Assembly: GCA_903854805.1 (NCBI GenBank)
Contig: CAINXK010000010.1
Location: forward strand, 1 to 51,106
Source of the DNA: an uncultured Anaerolineae bacterium
Lineage (GTDB): Bacteria; Chloroflexota; Anaerolineae; Anaerolineales; Villigracilaceae
Direction of reading: 5' to 3'
DNA: 51,106 nucleotides
Part shown: positions 8,639 through 18,424 of the stretch, piece after piece
Layout of the letters: every line of letters starts with the position of its first letter
Position numbering within the stretch: the stretch's first letter is position 1
The notes under the pieces: model-generated
The model's input: only the letters and a program-made list of their open reading frames with translations
Database searches by the model: none
Told to the model about the DNA's origin: nothing
Position numbers and translations under genes: made by a program

Positions 8639-10768
8639 TCAATTCTTTTTGCTTGGCCGCCAGACCGGGTCGAAATCCAAGCCTGGGTCAGTGGTAAGAC
8701 GGGCGCGGTTTGCCCCGGAAACAGTTGTGACGTAAATATCTTGATTGCCTGATTTATCTGGCCAGCTCTCGAAGGCCAGCCATTGTCCGTCTGGTGAGAA
8801 ACTGACATCTACGACTGGTAACGGTTCTATATTGACTGGCACAGCCTGCCTGGTAGCACGATCTTCGTAACGCATGCTTAGTAATTTGAATAGCGCAGTA
8901 CCAGCAAAGTTGGTTTGGTTGAACACAACAAATTGTCCATCCGGGCTCCAGGCGGGCATGGAATCGAGTAGGACGTTTCCGCTTTGAACAAGTTGGTCGT
9001 TGGGCTTACTCATATTCGCATCGCCGTCGGTTGTCACCCATATCTGCGATAAACCCTGGCGTTTAATGACATACGCAATTTGTGAACCAAACGGATTCCA
9101 GGCAGCCTGGCGAGCATAGACTCCTGCCACCATGTTCTGTGCTTTGGTCAGCCTTGTAAACTGGTTGTTGGTAAGGTCGATCATATAAATTTCCATGTAG
9201 CCGTCGCGCAGGGATGTAAATGCAATATGTTTGTTATCTGGCGACCAGGCCGGCTCAAAATCACCACCCAGGCTGGCGGGTAAGGCAGTGCGGAGCCGCG
9301 TATTCATATCAAGAATAAAGAGACTGGAACCCTGATAAGTATCCTGCTTTTTTCGGCACGGAGTTATATAAACGATCTTTTCACCGTCTGGGGACCAATC
9401 CGGTTGACAGGCTCCATCCCGTTCGTTGGTAACCTGTTGGGCTTCATCCCCATTTGCACGCATAATATAAATTTGTGGAATGCCTGTGCGGGTTGAAGCA
9501 AAGGCGATCTCACCCAAACCGCCACCCAAGGGGGTCGGGCTGGGTGGTAAAGCCGTATTTGTTGCGGTAGGTGGCGGGGCGACCGTTTCTGTAGAAGCGG
9601 GAAAAGGCGTAATCAGGGGTTCAGTTGGTTTTGCAGTTGGTGGTGGCAGGTATGTTTCTGCCGCAGTCTGTGGCAACATGCTCATTACCCCGGCGCGAAA
9701 ACCTGGGTTGTTTGCCCATAGCAACCAGCCCGTGCCCAGTACCAGTGCAAACACGATCCAAACGCCCAGGCTCGCAAAACGACGAATTCGACGGCGAAAA
9801 CGCATAGCTGCAAAAGCGATTTCATCTGAAAATGATTTTGGCTGCGAGGCAATGAAGTTGCCTGACTTTTCTGCATTACCATTTTCTGGTGGTTGGGTCT
9901 CGTCTTTAGGTGGTGGGTTGACACTGATATTTAAGTCATCTTCGACAAAACGCAGGGTTTTTGAGCTTGAAAAAAGCAATGCCTGGCGAAACTCAGTTGC
10001 ATTTTGATAGCGGTCATCTGGATATGCTTCCATTGCTTTTTCAATCGAAGTTGCCAGTCGTCGTGAGATTTTGGGGTTATGTTTGCGAACAGGCGTGAGC
10101 AGTGTATTATCCATGACCCGTGCAAGGCCATCTTCGGGGATGATCCCGGTCAGGGCTGCGTATAGGGTAGCGCCAAGTGAATAAACATCTGATCGTGGGT
10201 CGGTGCGAGCAGTGCCATATTGCTCAGGTGGTGAATAGCCAGGTGTCATGGCGCGAGCACCAGTTGTGGTTGTCTGGCTTCCCTGTACCAGTTTGGCAAG
10301 CCCAAAATCTACCAAGTAAATTTCTCCATTGGATGTGATTTTGATGTTACCCGGTTTGATATCGCGATGCAAAACCGGCGGCTTGCGTGTGTGCAAATAT
10401 GCCAATGCTTCGCAGACAGCCGCGCCAATTAAAATGGCATCTTCATCAGAGATGTTGCCCAATCGCTCCATGCGTTGGCGCAGGTCTTCCCCCTCAATAT
10501 AATCCATAACAAGGTACTGCCCCTGGTCTTCCATCACAAAATGGTCTGTGACGCGGGGCAGATGCTGGTGGCGTACACTTGCTAAAATTACAGCTTCCAA
10601 ACGGAATTGGCGTGAATACTCATCAGTTGTAAATGAATTTTCTTTAACAGCAACCTCCACGCTTAGGTTTTCATCCAAAGCGCGGTAAACGGATCCCATG
10701 CCACCCTGTCCCAGAATTTCTACAATTCTATAACGTCCGTTTAGAAGGGTTCCTTGTTCAAGAGTCAT
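8639..10768 (-). CDS. Membrane Ser/Thr protein kinase with C-terminal PD40 beta-propeller (paralogue)
   Basis: A 709-residue paralogue of the downstream kinase with the same architecture. The kinase domain carries LGQGGMGSVYRA, VAVKENSF, HRDIKPGNIKI, DFGLAKL and MTPGYSPPEQYG. A single membrane segment lies near residue 335 (ASLGVWIVFALVLGTGWLLW). A Pro/Thr-rich linker follows, then PD40-type repeats (DWSPDGEKIVYI, AWSPDNKHIAFT, AWSPDGQFVVFN, SFSPDGQWLAFE). The kinase half is closely alike in the two copies, while membrane and linker segments differ, as expected for an old tandem duplication with divergent sensing. The leader contains an extended -10 at 10813-10821 and only a weak ribosome site. 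The stop is 90 bases before the next kinase start, so the two may be partly co-transcribed. Confidence 0.92.
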   Translation of the reverse strand: MTLEQGTLLNGRYRIVEILGQGGMGSVYRALDENLSVEVAVKENSFTTDEYSRQFRLEAVILASVRHQHLPRVTDHFVMEDQGQYLVMDYIEGEDLRQRMERLGNISDEDAILIGAAVCEALAYLHTRKPPVLHRDIKPGNIKITSNGEIYLVDFGLAKLVQGSQTTTTGARAMTPGYSPPEQYGTARTDPRSDVYSLGATLYAALTGIIPEDGLARVMDNTLLTPVRKHNPKISRRLATSIEKAMEAYPDDRYQNATEFRQALLFSSSKTLRFVEDDLNISVNPPPKDETQPPENGNAEKSGNFIASQPKSFSDEIAFAAMRFRRRIRRFASLGVWIVFALVLGTGWLLWANNPGFRAGVMSMLPQTAAETYLPPPTAKPTEPLITPFPASTETVAPPPTATNTALPPSPTPLGGGLGEIAFASTRTGIPQIYIMRANGDEAQQVTNERDGACQPDWSPDGEKIVYITPCRKKQDTYQGSSLFILDMNTRLRTALPASLGGDFEPAWSPDNKHIAFTSLRDGYMEIYMIDLTNNQFTRLTKAQNMVAGVYARQAAWNPFGSQIAYVIKRQGLSQIWVTTDGDANMSKPNDQLVQSGNVLLDSMPAWSPDGQFVVFNQTNFAGTALFKLLSMRYEDRATRQAVPVNIEPLPVVDVSFSPDGQWLAFESWPDKSGNQDIYVTTVSGANRARLTTDPGLDFDPVWRPSKKN

Positions 10769-10812
10769 TTTACTTAGTAGCTCATTAAAACCAATAGATT
10801 TTTTGCAAATTG

Positions 10813-10821
10813 ATTATATCA
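10813..10821 (-). promoter_or_regulatory. Extended -10 promoter element of the second kinase gene
   Basis: On the - strand TGA precedes TATAAT, an extended -10. The start point would be near 10806, giving a leader of about 38 bases before the ATG at 10768. A second TATAAT at 10831-10836 is an alternative. Confidence 0.5.
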
Positions 10822-10897
10822 AAGGATAAGATTATACACTGACACAAACTATCCGGCGGATTCCCACCGAAAAAATTTCAGATCTCGTAAAGGAAAA

Positions 10898-11887
10898 TCA
10901 GATGCTTTTCTTTTGAGCCAGGTTGAGTTTTTGAAAAAACCACGGAGCTCCGGCTGTAATCCATAAACCGATCAATGCATAGCGCACATACCGTAAAAAA
11001 TAGGCGCTAAACATTTCTCCGCTCGGAAAGATAGCCCGCAATCCCAGATAAAAAATCAATACTCCCACCAGGCCGGGTAAGAGCCGCAGTATTCTCTGCC
11101 TGGCGGTCCCACTAGAATCAAAGCCTCCTCGCGAATTCATCCATGCCAACCCGGCTAACATGCCAAACATGATGGCAGCAGAAGTGATCGTGGTGTTTAG
11201 TGAATTGGGTGCCGGCATTACATCCATACCTGATTGCTGGGCGTTCGCCAACCATTCGGCTGGTAGCACCCAATTGCGCAGTGTGCCAAATGCAATCAAC
11301 CCAAAGACAAGCATGAGCATGGAAAGAGCGAAAGCCAGACCAACCTGCTGTCCTAGTGATTTCTTTTTTGCCCAAGCGCTAACAGCATCCCACCATTTTA
11401 CAAATACCCATAATATCAGTGTTCCGATAGCCCAACCCAACAAGACATCGTGTGGAAAATGTACACCCAGGTATAACCGCGAAAGACCGATCATTAGAAT
11501 AATAAAAACTGCTAATATCGAAGCCCACGGACGCTTAATCATTACGGCAGCCATACCCCACATACTTGCTGCAATCTGTGCGTGCCCGGAAGGGACCCCG
11601 AAAGATGTTTCAGCTGCGTAGGCTTTCACCAGCGTGCTGAACCAGTATGGGCGTGGTCCATGTAAACTCAGTTTGAGAATTTCGTTTATGCCACCAGAAA
11701 ATAAAATAATGATTCCCATCCGTAGTCCCAGGTTGGCATCCACGCACCAATATAGGATTGGCAGAATCAATAAAAAGAATTCTTCAGAGCCAAGAAATGA
11801 GAAAAATTTCATGGGTGTGATCAGCCAGCTGCCCAACCCTTGAAACCAGACGATAAAGTTAATTCCATAATTCCAGATAAATTCCAT
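10898..11887 (-). CDS. PAP2-family membrane phosphatase
   Basis: Integral membrane phosphatidic-acid-phosphatase type 2 protein, 329 residues. The three catalytic motifs are complete: KX6RP (K72, R79-P80), PSGH (residues 99-102) and SRX5HX3D (S136, R137, H143, D147). Seven or so hydrophobic segments run through the protein, with ~180 extra residues after the core. Family members remove phosphate from lipid phosphates such as phosphatidate or undecaprenyl pyrophosphate, so lipid recycling is plausible, but the substrate is not defined. A good Shine-Dalgarno (GGAGG, six bases before the ATG) supports the start. It is divergent from the transglutaminase-like gene. Confidence 0.88.
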   Translation of the reverse strand: MEFIWNYGINFIVWFQGLGSWLITPMKFFSFLGSEEFFLLILPILYWCVDANLGLRMGIIILFSGGINEILKLSLHGPRPYWFSTLVKAYAAETSFGVPSGHAQIAASMWGMAAVMIKRPWASILAVFIILMIGLSRLYLGVHFPHDVLLGWAIGTLILWVFVKWWDAVSAWAKKKSLGQQVGLAFALSMLMLVFGLIAFGTLRNWVLPAEWLANAQQSGMDVMPAPNSLNTTITSAAIMFGMLAGLAWMNSRGGFDSSGTARQRILRLLPGLVGVLIFYLGLRAIFPSGEMFSAYFLRYVRYALIGLWITAGAPWFFQKLNLAQKKSI

Positions 11888-11950
11888 CTAAACCTCCGTT
11901 GCCAAGTCTTCATTTGGCTGAACGAGCAGACCTTAAGCAATAAATGTCAT

Positions 11951-11980
11951 TTGACGAGTCGAATACTATTATTGTACACT
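11951..11980 (+). promoter_or_regulatory. Promoter of the transglutaminase-like gene (near-leaderless)
   Basis: TTGACG at 11951-11956 and TACACT at 11975-11980, spacer 18 bases. The predicted start point is 11987, one base before the ATG at 11988, and no Shine-Dalgarno is present. Confidence 0.5.
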
Positions 11981-11987
11981 CAATGCA

Positions 11988-14336
11988 ATGAAACCTTATT
12001 GGTATTCTCGCTGGGATTGGCCGTCAGCAGCCTTATTAATTTCTGCTGTTTTCACAGTGGCAGTGCGCCTGGATACAACAAATTGGACCCCAGACCTAGG
12101 CTATGTGGAATCACTCGCTGTATTAGGTACCATACTTGGTCTAGCATTGGGGTTGAGTAGATTCAAACCGCCTGCTTTACGCTGGTTAGTGGGTTTTTAT
12201 ACAATCTTCAGTGTCCCGTTGCAATTAAGCAGAATCATCACAGGCGAAAAAACGGCTCTCGGGCAATTGGCAAGCCTGGGGGGTAGATTATTGGCGTCGC
12301 TCCTCTTTTTAATAAGTGGTAAAGCCATTGGGGACCATATTTTTTTTGTATCGCTAATGTCCATCTTGTTTTGGGGCGTTGGTATCTATAGCGGTTACAA
12401 GTTGATTCGTGATCGGGCAATTTTTCAAGTGTTGTTACCATCCACCCTGCCGATTTTGATAATTCAATACTATGACGGTTACAAGCCTGACCGTATCTGG
12501 GGTCTGGCTTTTTACTTTTTCCTGGCTTTGATGTTGTCCGGACGCATAAACTTGTTGAATTCACGCGACCGTTGGGTATCGCAGCGTATTGTTGCTGGAA
12601 GCGACCCGGAATTTGATTTGAATAAAAACATAGTCAGCGTGGCTGCTATCATTATCTTGTTGGCCTGGATGTTGCCCGCCCCGAGCGCCGTTTTGCCCGC
12701 GGCAGCGCTTGCCTGGCGAAATGTTAATCAACCATTTGAGAGTGTCCGTAAACGTCTGGATGACATGCTGGCCGCTTTGAACTCGAGCAGGATCAATAAC
12801 TCGGTGGAAGAGTTATATGGTGATGTGATGGGCCTGGGGCGTAATGCCGGAAGCGGTGAAGTCCAGCTTTTTAGCGCACATGTGCCACAAAATAATCTTC
12901 CGCGCCTATACTGGCGGATGCGTGTATATGATACTTACCAGAATGGAAGATGGCAGACCATTAATAGTCAAAATTCTCCTTTTGAGCCAGATGCGAAGAA
13001 TTTGACATCACTCGTTGGCTTATCAGCCCCGGTTGCAGAGTTTGTTTTTTCCTGGGAGACCGGTCCGAGCGCTATGCTTGTGACACCTTCTCTGCCGGTT
13101 TGGGCTAGCCGCAAGGGTTCCGTACAAACCAGCCGGTTGCCTGGCGGTGAAACTGACCCTTTGAGTTGGAGTGTTACCCCAAACTTACAAACTGGCGACC
13201 AATATCAGGTCCGCGCTCTATTATCAAACCCGACACAAAAAGAACTTCGGGCCAGCGGAAATAATTACCCCACATGGATATCTGATCGCTACCTGCAGTT
13301 GCCCGGAAATATGTCTGTTGAGGTTAAATCTCTGGCAAACCAAATCACCAAGGGCATGCCGACCAACTTCGATAAGGCAGAGGCAGTAACCGAATACTTG
13401 CGCCAGAATATCACCTATAGTGAAACGATCCCTGCGCCTCCAGCCGGTGTAGATCCGTTGAACTGGTTTTTATTCGATTGGAAAAGCGGTTTTTGTAATT
13501 ATTATGCCAGCGCTGAGGTCTTGCTTTTACGTTCGCTAGGTATTCCGGTTCGGCTGGTAGTGGGTTTTGCCCAGGGGGAAAGCGCTGACCTTGGAATTTA
13601 TAATGTGCGTGGCCAGGACGCGCATGCCTGGCCAGAAGTATACTTTCCGGATATTGGTTGGGTTCAGTTTGAACCTACGGTAAACCAGGCTGTTCTTATT
13701 CGTCCGAGTGGCGAAGATTTAGCCCTGGGATTGGCTGGTAATTCGAATGCTGAATTTGCCGAAGGCTCCAGAAATAACTCGCGCTTTGACCAGGAAAAAG
13801 ATAACTTTGCAATTGGGGACCAAATACCCGTGTCAACTTTTCTCAGCCTGACACTTGATCAATGGCAGTGGGTTATAATTTATAGCGTTGCCGTTATGGC
13901 TTTTACGGTTATTATTTGGAGAATTAGAAACCGCGGTTTGGTCGGAAGAATTCCAATTTGGCAGAGAGTGCCGCGTGTGCTAAAAACTATTTATACAAAT
14001 TACAACCTGAAGAGCCCGCTTTGGCTTGATCGTTGGCTGCGTTGGAGTGAAGTAAGCCAGGTGGAACGTGCTTTTCATGCAGTCAATCAATCTTTGGCGT
14101 GGTTGGATAAACGCCAACCGGAGTATGTTACTCCGGCGGAACGTGCATTACTGCTTAAGAACGTGCTTCCGGAGGCATCCGAAGAAATCGATATCTTGAG
14201 TACTGCACTTGAGCAGACACTTTTTACTCCTTATTCTGCGGATGTGACCAGTGTGACCAGTGCGATCCGTGCAGGTTGGAGACTCAGGTTCTTTATTGGT
14301 AATAAGCTTATGCGGCGCTGGTTATTTGGAGAGTAG
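11988..14336 (+). CDS. TgpA-like membrane protein with transglutaminase domain
   Basis: A 782-residue membrane protein. About seven hydrophobic segments occupy residues 1-240. An extracytoplasmic domain with a transglutaminase-like core follows: Cys503 in SGFCNYYASAEVLLLRSLG, His546 in DAHAWPEVYF, and an acidic third residue (D555 or E562 in GWVQFEPT). A further membrane helix lies near residue 630 (WVIIYSVAVMAFTVIIW), then a cytoplasmic tail of ~125 residues resembling the DUF4129 tail of this family. Such proteins are linked to cell-surface peptide or protein processing, but substrates are unknown. The stop is three bases from the start of the cyclase gene, so the two are co-transcribed. 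Confidence 0.88.
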   Translation: MKPYWYSRWDWPSAALLISAVFTVAVRLDTTNWTPDLGYVESLAVLGTILGLALGLSRFKPPALRWLVGFYTIFSVPLQLSRIITGEKTALGQLASLGGRLLASLLFLISGKAIGDHIFFVSLMSILFWGVGIYSGYKLIRDRAIFQVLLPSTLPILIIQYYDGYKPDRIWGLAFYFFLALMLSGRINLLNSRDRWVSQRIVAGSDPEFDLNKNIVSVAAIIILLAWMLPAPSAVLPAAALAWRNVNQPFESVRKRLDDMLAALNSSRINNSVEELYGDVMGLGRNAGSGEVQLFSAHVPQNNLPRLYWRMRVYDTYQNGRWQTINSQNSPFEPDAKNLTSLVGLSAPVAEFVFSWETGPSAMLVTPSLPVWASRKGSVQTSRLPGGETDPLSWSVTPNLQTGDQYQVRALLSNPTQKELRASGNNYPTWISDRYLQLPGNMSVEVKSLANQITKGMPTNFDKAEAVTEYLRQNITYSETIPAPPAGVDPLNWFLFDWKSGFCNYYASAEVLLLRSLGIPVRLVVGFAQGESADLGIYNVRGQDAHAWPEVYFPDIGWVQFEPTVNQAVLIRPSGEDLALGLAGNSNAEFAEGSRNNSRFDQEKDNFAIGDQIPVSTFLSLTLDQWQWVIIYSVAVMAFTVIIWRIRNRGLVGRIPIWQRVPRVLKTIYTNYNLKSPLWLDRWLRWSEVSQVERAFHAVNQSLAWLDKRQPEYVTPAERALLLKNVLPEASEEIDILSTALEQTLFTPYSADVTSVTSAIRAGWRLRFFIGNKLMRRWLFGE

Positions 14337-14339
14337 TAT

Positions 14340-16049
14340 ATGGTTCAAAGTTTTCCCCTTAGTGTTGATCAACAATTAAAAGGACTAAGTCAGACAGCCG
14401 GGCATATCCGATCTTTGATCTTACCGATGCGCACGAGTCTGCCGCCTGCTACCCTTGAAGAACTTTCACAGATGGAAAGTCGTCTGTATCATATTGCCCA
14501 GGAAGTGGCTGCGTTTACCGAAGAACGTAAGAACCTGATCGCTTTGACTGAAATTGGCCAAGTTATCAATTCATCTCTCGACCTCGATGAAGTCTTGCGT
14601 ATCGTTATGGACAACATCATCAAGCTAACCGAGGCGGAACGCGGATTTTTGATGCTTCGTGATGCAAGTGGACAGATGTTGACACGCGTTGCCCGTAATT
14701 GGGAACAGGAGTCTTTGAACGAAAGTGAATATTCCGTAAGCCGTACGGTTATTCAACGTGTGATTGAGACCGGGGAATCTATCCTGACCACCAATGCGCA
14801 GCAGGATCCACGTTTTGGTGGGCAAGAAAGCATCATCGCGTTTAATCTAAGATCCATCCTGTGTGTTCCTCTCAAGGTTAAGAATGACCTGATTGGCGTC
14901 ATCTATGCGGATAACCGAATACGCGCTGGCATTTTCACTGAATCTGAACGTGTTTTATTGAGAGCTTTCTCTAACCAGGCTGCCATTGCCATTGATAATG
15001 CTCGCCTGTTTGAATCTTTGCGCAGCACCCTGGCAGAAGTTACCGAGTTGAAAAACATGATGGATAATATTTTCGCATCCATTGCCAGCGGTGTCATCAC
15101 TGCAAATATCGAAGACCAGATTACCTTGTGCAACCGGGCGGCCGAAGGGATTATTGGGCAAACTGCAAACCAGATTATTGGACGGAGATTGGGAGATGTT
15201 TTGCCATCCATCGCCGCCAATATTCTGCCTCAAGTTGCTAATATTCGCGATCGTGATACGACCATCAATGATATGGAGATCAGCCACAACCTGCCTTTGC
15301 GTGGTGATGTTGACTGGCGTTTGAATATTTCTCCGCTTAAAAATGCTGACCAGATCACCCAGGGCGTTGCTATTGTGTTGGATGATCTTACCGAACGTAA
15401 ACGTCTTGAAGCTCAACGTAAATTGTTTGAGCGCATGGTTTCCCCGGCGGTTATCCAGCAGATTGACCCGAACGGTCTGGCATTGGGAGGTAAACGAGTT
15501 GGCATCACCGTTTTGTTTGCAGATATTCGCGGATTTACTAGTTTTAGCGAAAACCAATCACCAGAACAGCTGGTTTCAGTGTTGAACCGGTACCTGGCTG
15601 CCGGCGCTGAAGCAGTGCTTGACGAGGAGGGCACTGTCGATAAATTTCTTGGTGATGCAGTCATGGCCTGGTTTAATGCCCCTCTTCCACAGGCTGATCA
15701 TACTTTACGCGCAGTGCGCGCAGCCCTTAAATTGCGCGCACGTATTGTCCAACTGCATGCTGTCTTGCCGCCCGAAGCACACCTGGCTTTTGGTGTGGGT
15801 ATTCATTATGGTGATGCAATCCTGGGGTTAATTGGCACCGAGAAACGCCTGGAATATACCGCCATTGGAGATAGTGTTAATACTACCAAACGCCTTCAGG
15901 AAAATGCCGGGAAGAACCAGATTGTTATTAGCGAACTGGCTTATGAGCGCGTGAAAGATTTCATCAACGTGCTTCCCATGGAGCCAATGACTGTAAAAGG
16001 AAAGCGCGAACCGATCCCAGTTTACGAGATCATTGACTTGAAGAAATAA
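14340..16049 (+). CDS. GAF-PAS-class III adenylate/guanylate cyclase
   Basis: Soluble signalling protein of 569 residues. An N-terminal helical segment leads to a GAF domain (about 65-225), a PAS domain (about 235-360, ELKNMMDNIFASIASGV) and a class III nucleotide cyclase domain (about 380-565). Metal-binding Asp395 (FADIRGF) and Asp439 (GDAVMAWF) are present, as are Lys435 (VDKFLGD), which in this family binds adenine, and the transition-state pair Asn514/Arg518 (SVNTTKRLQ). It should be catalytically competent and most likely makes cAMP. The GAF or PAS domain presumably senses the signal. It is coupled to the upstream transglutaminase-like gene. Confidence 0.93.
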   Translation: MVQSFPLSVDQQLKGLSQTAGHIRSLILPMRTSLPPATLEELSQMESRLYHIAQEVAAFTEERKNLIALTEIGQVINSSLDLDEVLRIVMDNIIKLTEAERGFLMLRDASGQMLTRVARNWEQESLNESEYSVSRTVIQRVIETGESILTTNAQQDPRFGGQESIIAFNLRSILCVPLKVKNDLIGVIYADNRIRAGIFTESERVLLRAFSNQAAIAIDNARLFESLRSTLAEVTELKNMMDNIFASIASGVITANIEDQITLCNRAAEGIIGQTANQIIGRRLGDVLPSIAANILPQVANIRDRDTTINDMEISHNLPLRGDVDWRLNISPLKNADQITQGVAIVLDDLTERKRLEAQRKLFERMVSPAVIQQIDPNGLALGGKRVGITVLFADIRGFTSFSENQSPEQLVSVLNRYLAAGAEAVLDEEGTVDKFLGDAVMAWFNAPLPQADHTLRAVRAALKLRARIVQLHAVLPPEAHLAFGVGIHYGDAILGLIGTEKRLEYTAIGDSVNTTKRLQENAGKNQIVISELAYERVKDFINVLPMEPMTVKGKREPIPVYEIIDLKK

Positions 16050-16147
16050 AGCCCCAATTCAAGTTCGATATGAGAATGCTAAATTTCCGTACTGCAGATG
16101 GGGTGATAAGCTGCAGCGATTTCAAGCCCATGCGTTTCGTTGGATTC

Positions 16148-17251
16148 TCAATCCCAGAGCCGGCTGACAAATTGATGCAGGTGTTCCAGCCCCTGGTCTA
16201 TTTCTCCAGTTTCGATGAATTCATGGATGGTGTGTGCTCTCCCTCCGCGTGTCAATCCCAGTACCAGGGCCGGATAACCTTTGCTTAATGGGATGTTGGC
16301 ATCAGTTGAGCCGATTGTGAGTACAGGCTCGATGCCCACTTTCCGCAGGCAGCTTTGAGCTAAACGGATAATGGGGTGGTTGGCATTGATCTCACCAGGT
16401 GGACGTTGACCGATCGGAGTTATTTCGACCGACACATCTCGTTGCCTGACAGTTTCGACCAGTTTTTCCACTTGAGAGATAAGTTGAGCCAGGCTGCCTT
16501 GCTCCTCAGAGCGTAGATCAAGCTCCATCCAAGCATTAGCAGCGATGGTGTTTATACTTGTTCCACCACTAATGCGGCCAACATTTAGGGTGGTATGCGG
16601 GTTATTCGGTGGATTGATGTTTGCAATATTAGTGACCAGGCTGGAAAGTTCGTGAATGGCCGATGGTTTGCCGTAATCAGTCCACGAATGCCCACCTTGA
16701 GTATGTAGACTGATCTTATATCGTTGAACACCGACAGCTTTATTATAAATATGTCCCAGAGCCATGCCTTCCAGAATCAGATAGGTTTTAGGCGTGGCAC
16801 CAAAGCGCTCCACTAAGGCTTTCATGCCACGCAGATCGCCAAGGCCTTCTTCACCGGTATTCGCGGCAAACCATATATCGCCTGGCATTTGGATACCGCG
16901 CTCGCGCAGCATCCAAATTACTCCAAAAAGACCTGCTACTCCCAGCGAGTTATCACCAATGCCCGGGCCATAAACTCGTCCAGAATCCTTTCGAATATCG
17001 AGCACGGTATCCATCGGGAAAACTGTGTCCATATGGGCAGAAATAATCAGCGGAGCGCCTGAGCCATTACCGGGCAAGCAGGCCAGTACATTTCCTGCGG
17101 TATCAGTATGGATCTGGGCTAAGGGAAATCCTTCGGCGTGCAGTTGTTGCGCGATAAATTGGCCGCGCAGTGTTTCTTCATTTGTAGGTGCCGGGACTTG
17201 CTGGATTTGAATTGCGAGTTCGAGAAGTCGATTTTTCAAGCAGTACTCCAC
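16148..17251 (-). CDS. M20-family metallopeptidase / amidohydrolase
   Basis: A 367-residue zinc hydrolase. Metal and catalytic residues are visible: H73 and D75 in SAHMDTVFP, D100 in GPGIGDNSLG, and the E134-E135 pair in NTGEEGLGDLRG. A further His (GGHSWTDYG) marks the dimerisation lid and a late His (TRGGRAHTIHEFI) the last ligand. It resembles peptidase T/CPG2-type dipeptidases, so release of amino acids from small peptides is the likely role. The start is GTG at 17251, two bases after the stop of the PfkB gene. An overlapping ATG lies in another frame. Both genes form one - strand operon. Confidence 0.88.
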   Translation of the reverse strand: MEYCLKNRLLELAIQIQQVPAPTNEETLRGQFIAQQLHAEGFPLAQIHTDTAGNVLACLPGNGSGAPLIISAHMDTVFPMDTVLDIRKDSGRVYGPGIGDNSLGVAGLFGVIWMLRERGIQMPGDIWFAANTGEEGLGDLRGMKALVERFGATPKTYLILEGMALGHIYNKAVGVQRYKISLHTQGGHSWTDYGKPSAIHELSSLVTNIANINPPNNPHTTLNVGRISGGTSINTIAANAWMELDLRSEEQGSLAQLISQVEKLVETVRQRDVSVEITPIGQRPPGEINANHPIIRLAQSCLRKVGIEPVLTIGSTDANIPLSKGYPALVLGLTRGGRAHTIHEFIETGEIDQGLEHLHQFVSRLWD

Positions 17252-17253
17252 AT

Positions 17254-18258
17254 TTAGACTTGTCGGATAAGGTTGGCCAGCGATTGAAGGCGCGCTTGCG
17301 CCAGCCCCGGCATTGAATCTAATAAGTAGAAGGCTCCAGAACCTTCAATGGAAAATGAAGCTGAAATATTTCCTTGCATTGCGGCTTGCAGAGGATCGAG
17401 CGTGGCGGCATAACCGGCCAAAAAACCGCCGCAAAAAACATCGCCTGCGCCTGTGGGATCAACCAGGCGGGAAGGATAGGCTGGAATTTCCCACTTTTTC
17501 CCGGTGGCACGTTCGTAAATATATTGCCCACGCCCACCGCGCTTGATAACAATAATCTCACACCCAAAACTACCCAGAATTGTAGCCATTTCCCATAAAT
17601 CATTGGTACGGCCCCAAAAGAGGCTGCGAATTTCTTCCTCGGATGGCAGAAACGCTGTTACGCCTTGCAACAAGGAGCGTAGATCGTCCAAGTAGTTGGC
17701 GTTCATATAACTCGCCCCTGGGTCAATTGTGACAATCGATACCCCAGCATGTCGAAACGCAGGTGCGAATTGAGAATGGGTTAATAGATCTAACGGAGCC
17801 AGGTGGGCTGCTTTTGCAACGAGATAATCGGCTGGTATATCGGATAGCTTGGGAGAATCAGGGTTGGTGTACATCCGGCTATCCTGTTCGGTACGTGGTG
17901 GTTGGTAACCGAGCAAGCCTTTGGGGAAAGGCAGCCCCAGTCGTGCAAAATGTGAGACCGGGTTGCTGCGTTGGAAGTTTTGTGAATCGGTATAGACCAT
18001 AAATGTGCGCAAATCGATGGTTCCGGGGAAGATTTTAATCCCCCTGGGGTCCATACCTTTTTGCTGGAAAAGCTTTAGCCAATCGTGCGGGTAATCCTCG
18101 CCGGTGCGAGCCATCAAGTAGACGGAATCAACCCACTGTCTTGCGCCGGCAGCAGAATAAAGCAAATTACCTCCAGGGACATCCAGTAAGGGACGGCCTT
18201 CAGGCGATATCAGGTACTGGCGGCGTAGCTGTCCGACAAAGACGAGAGAATAGTCCAT
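17254..18258 (-). CDS. PfkB-family carbohydrate kinase
   Basis: Ribokinase-fold kinase of 334 residues. The C-terminal signature DPTGAGDVFCGGFLAG places the catalytic base at Asp273 in the GAGD anion hole. The N-terminal di-glycine region is less standard (VPGGNLLYSAAGAR). The long acidic/aromatic insert at about 95-140 is unusual and may shape the substrate site. Substrates in this family include ribose, fructose, inositol, adenosine and pseudouridine. An inositol synthase lies 0.7 kb away on the other strand, but there is no direct evidence linking them. It forms an operon with the M20 peptidase. Confidence 0.85.
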   Translation of the reverse strand: MDYSLVFVGQLRRQYLISPEGRPLLDVPGGNLLYSAAGARQWVDSVYLMARTGEDYPHDWLKLFQQKGMDPRGIKIFPGTIDLRTFMVYTDSQNFQRSNPVSHFARLGLPFPKGLLGYQPPRTEQDSRMYTNPDSPKLSDIPADYLVAKAAHLAPLDLLTHSQFAPAFRHAGVSIVTIDPGASYMNANYLDDLRSLLQGVTAFLPSEEEIRSLFWGRTNDLWEMATILGSFGCEIIVIKRGGRGQYIYERATGKKWEIPAYPSRLVDPTGAGDVFCGGFLAGYAATLDPLQAAMQGNISASFSIEGSGAFYLLDSMPGLAQARLQSLANLIRQV

Positions 18259-18393
18259 GGTTGTTTAAAAAAACCCCTAAAAGAACCCTATTGTTTTCTG
18301 GTTGGGAATTGATCGTCGATTCCTGCGAATGACACAAGTGAAAGGGATTACCCGCTTTATACTGGTTTTCCGTGTTTTTATGGCATCCTGGGT

Positions 18394-18424
18394 AAAACTC
18401 TGCGCATGCGTCGCAGAGTTTTTT
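18394..18424. other. Isolated strong hairpin
   Basis: Perfect 11-bp stem (18394-18404 with 18412-18422), seven-base loop, with two more T residues after the + strand arm. It looks like a terminator, but no gene ends nearby on either strand. It may end a small RNA, or form a leader hairpin for the PfkB gene on the - strand. Confidence 0.5.
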
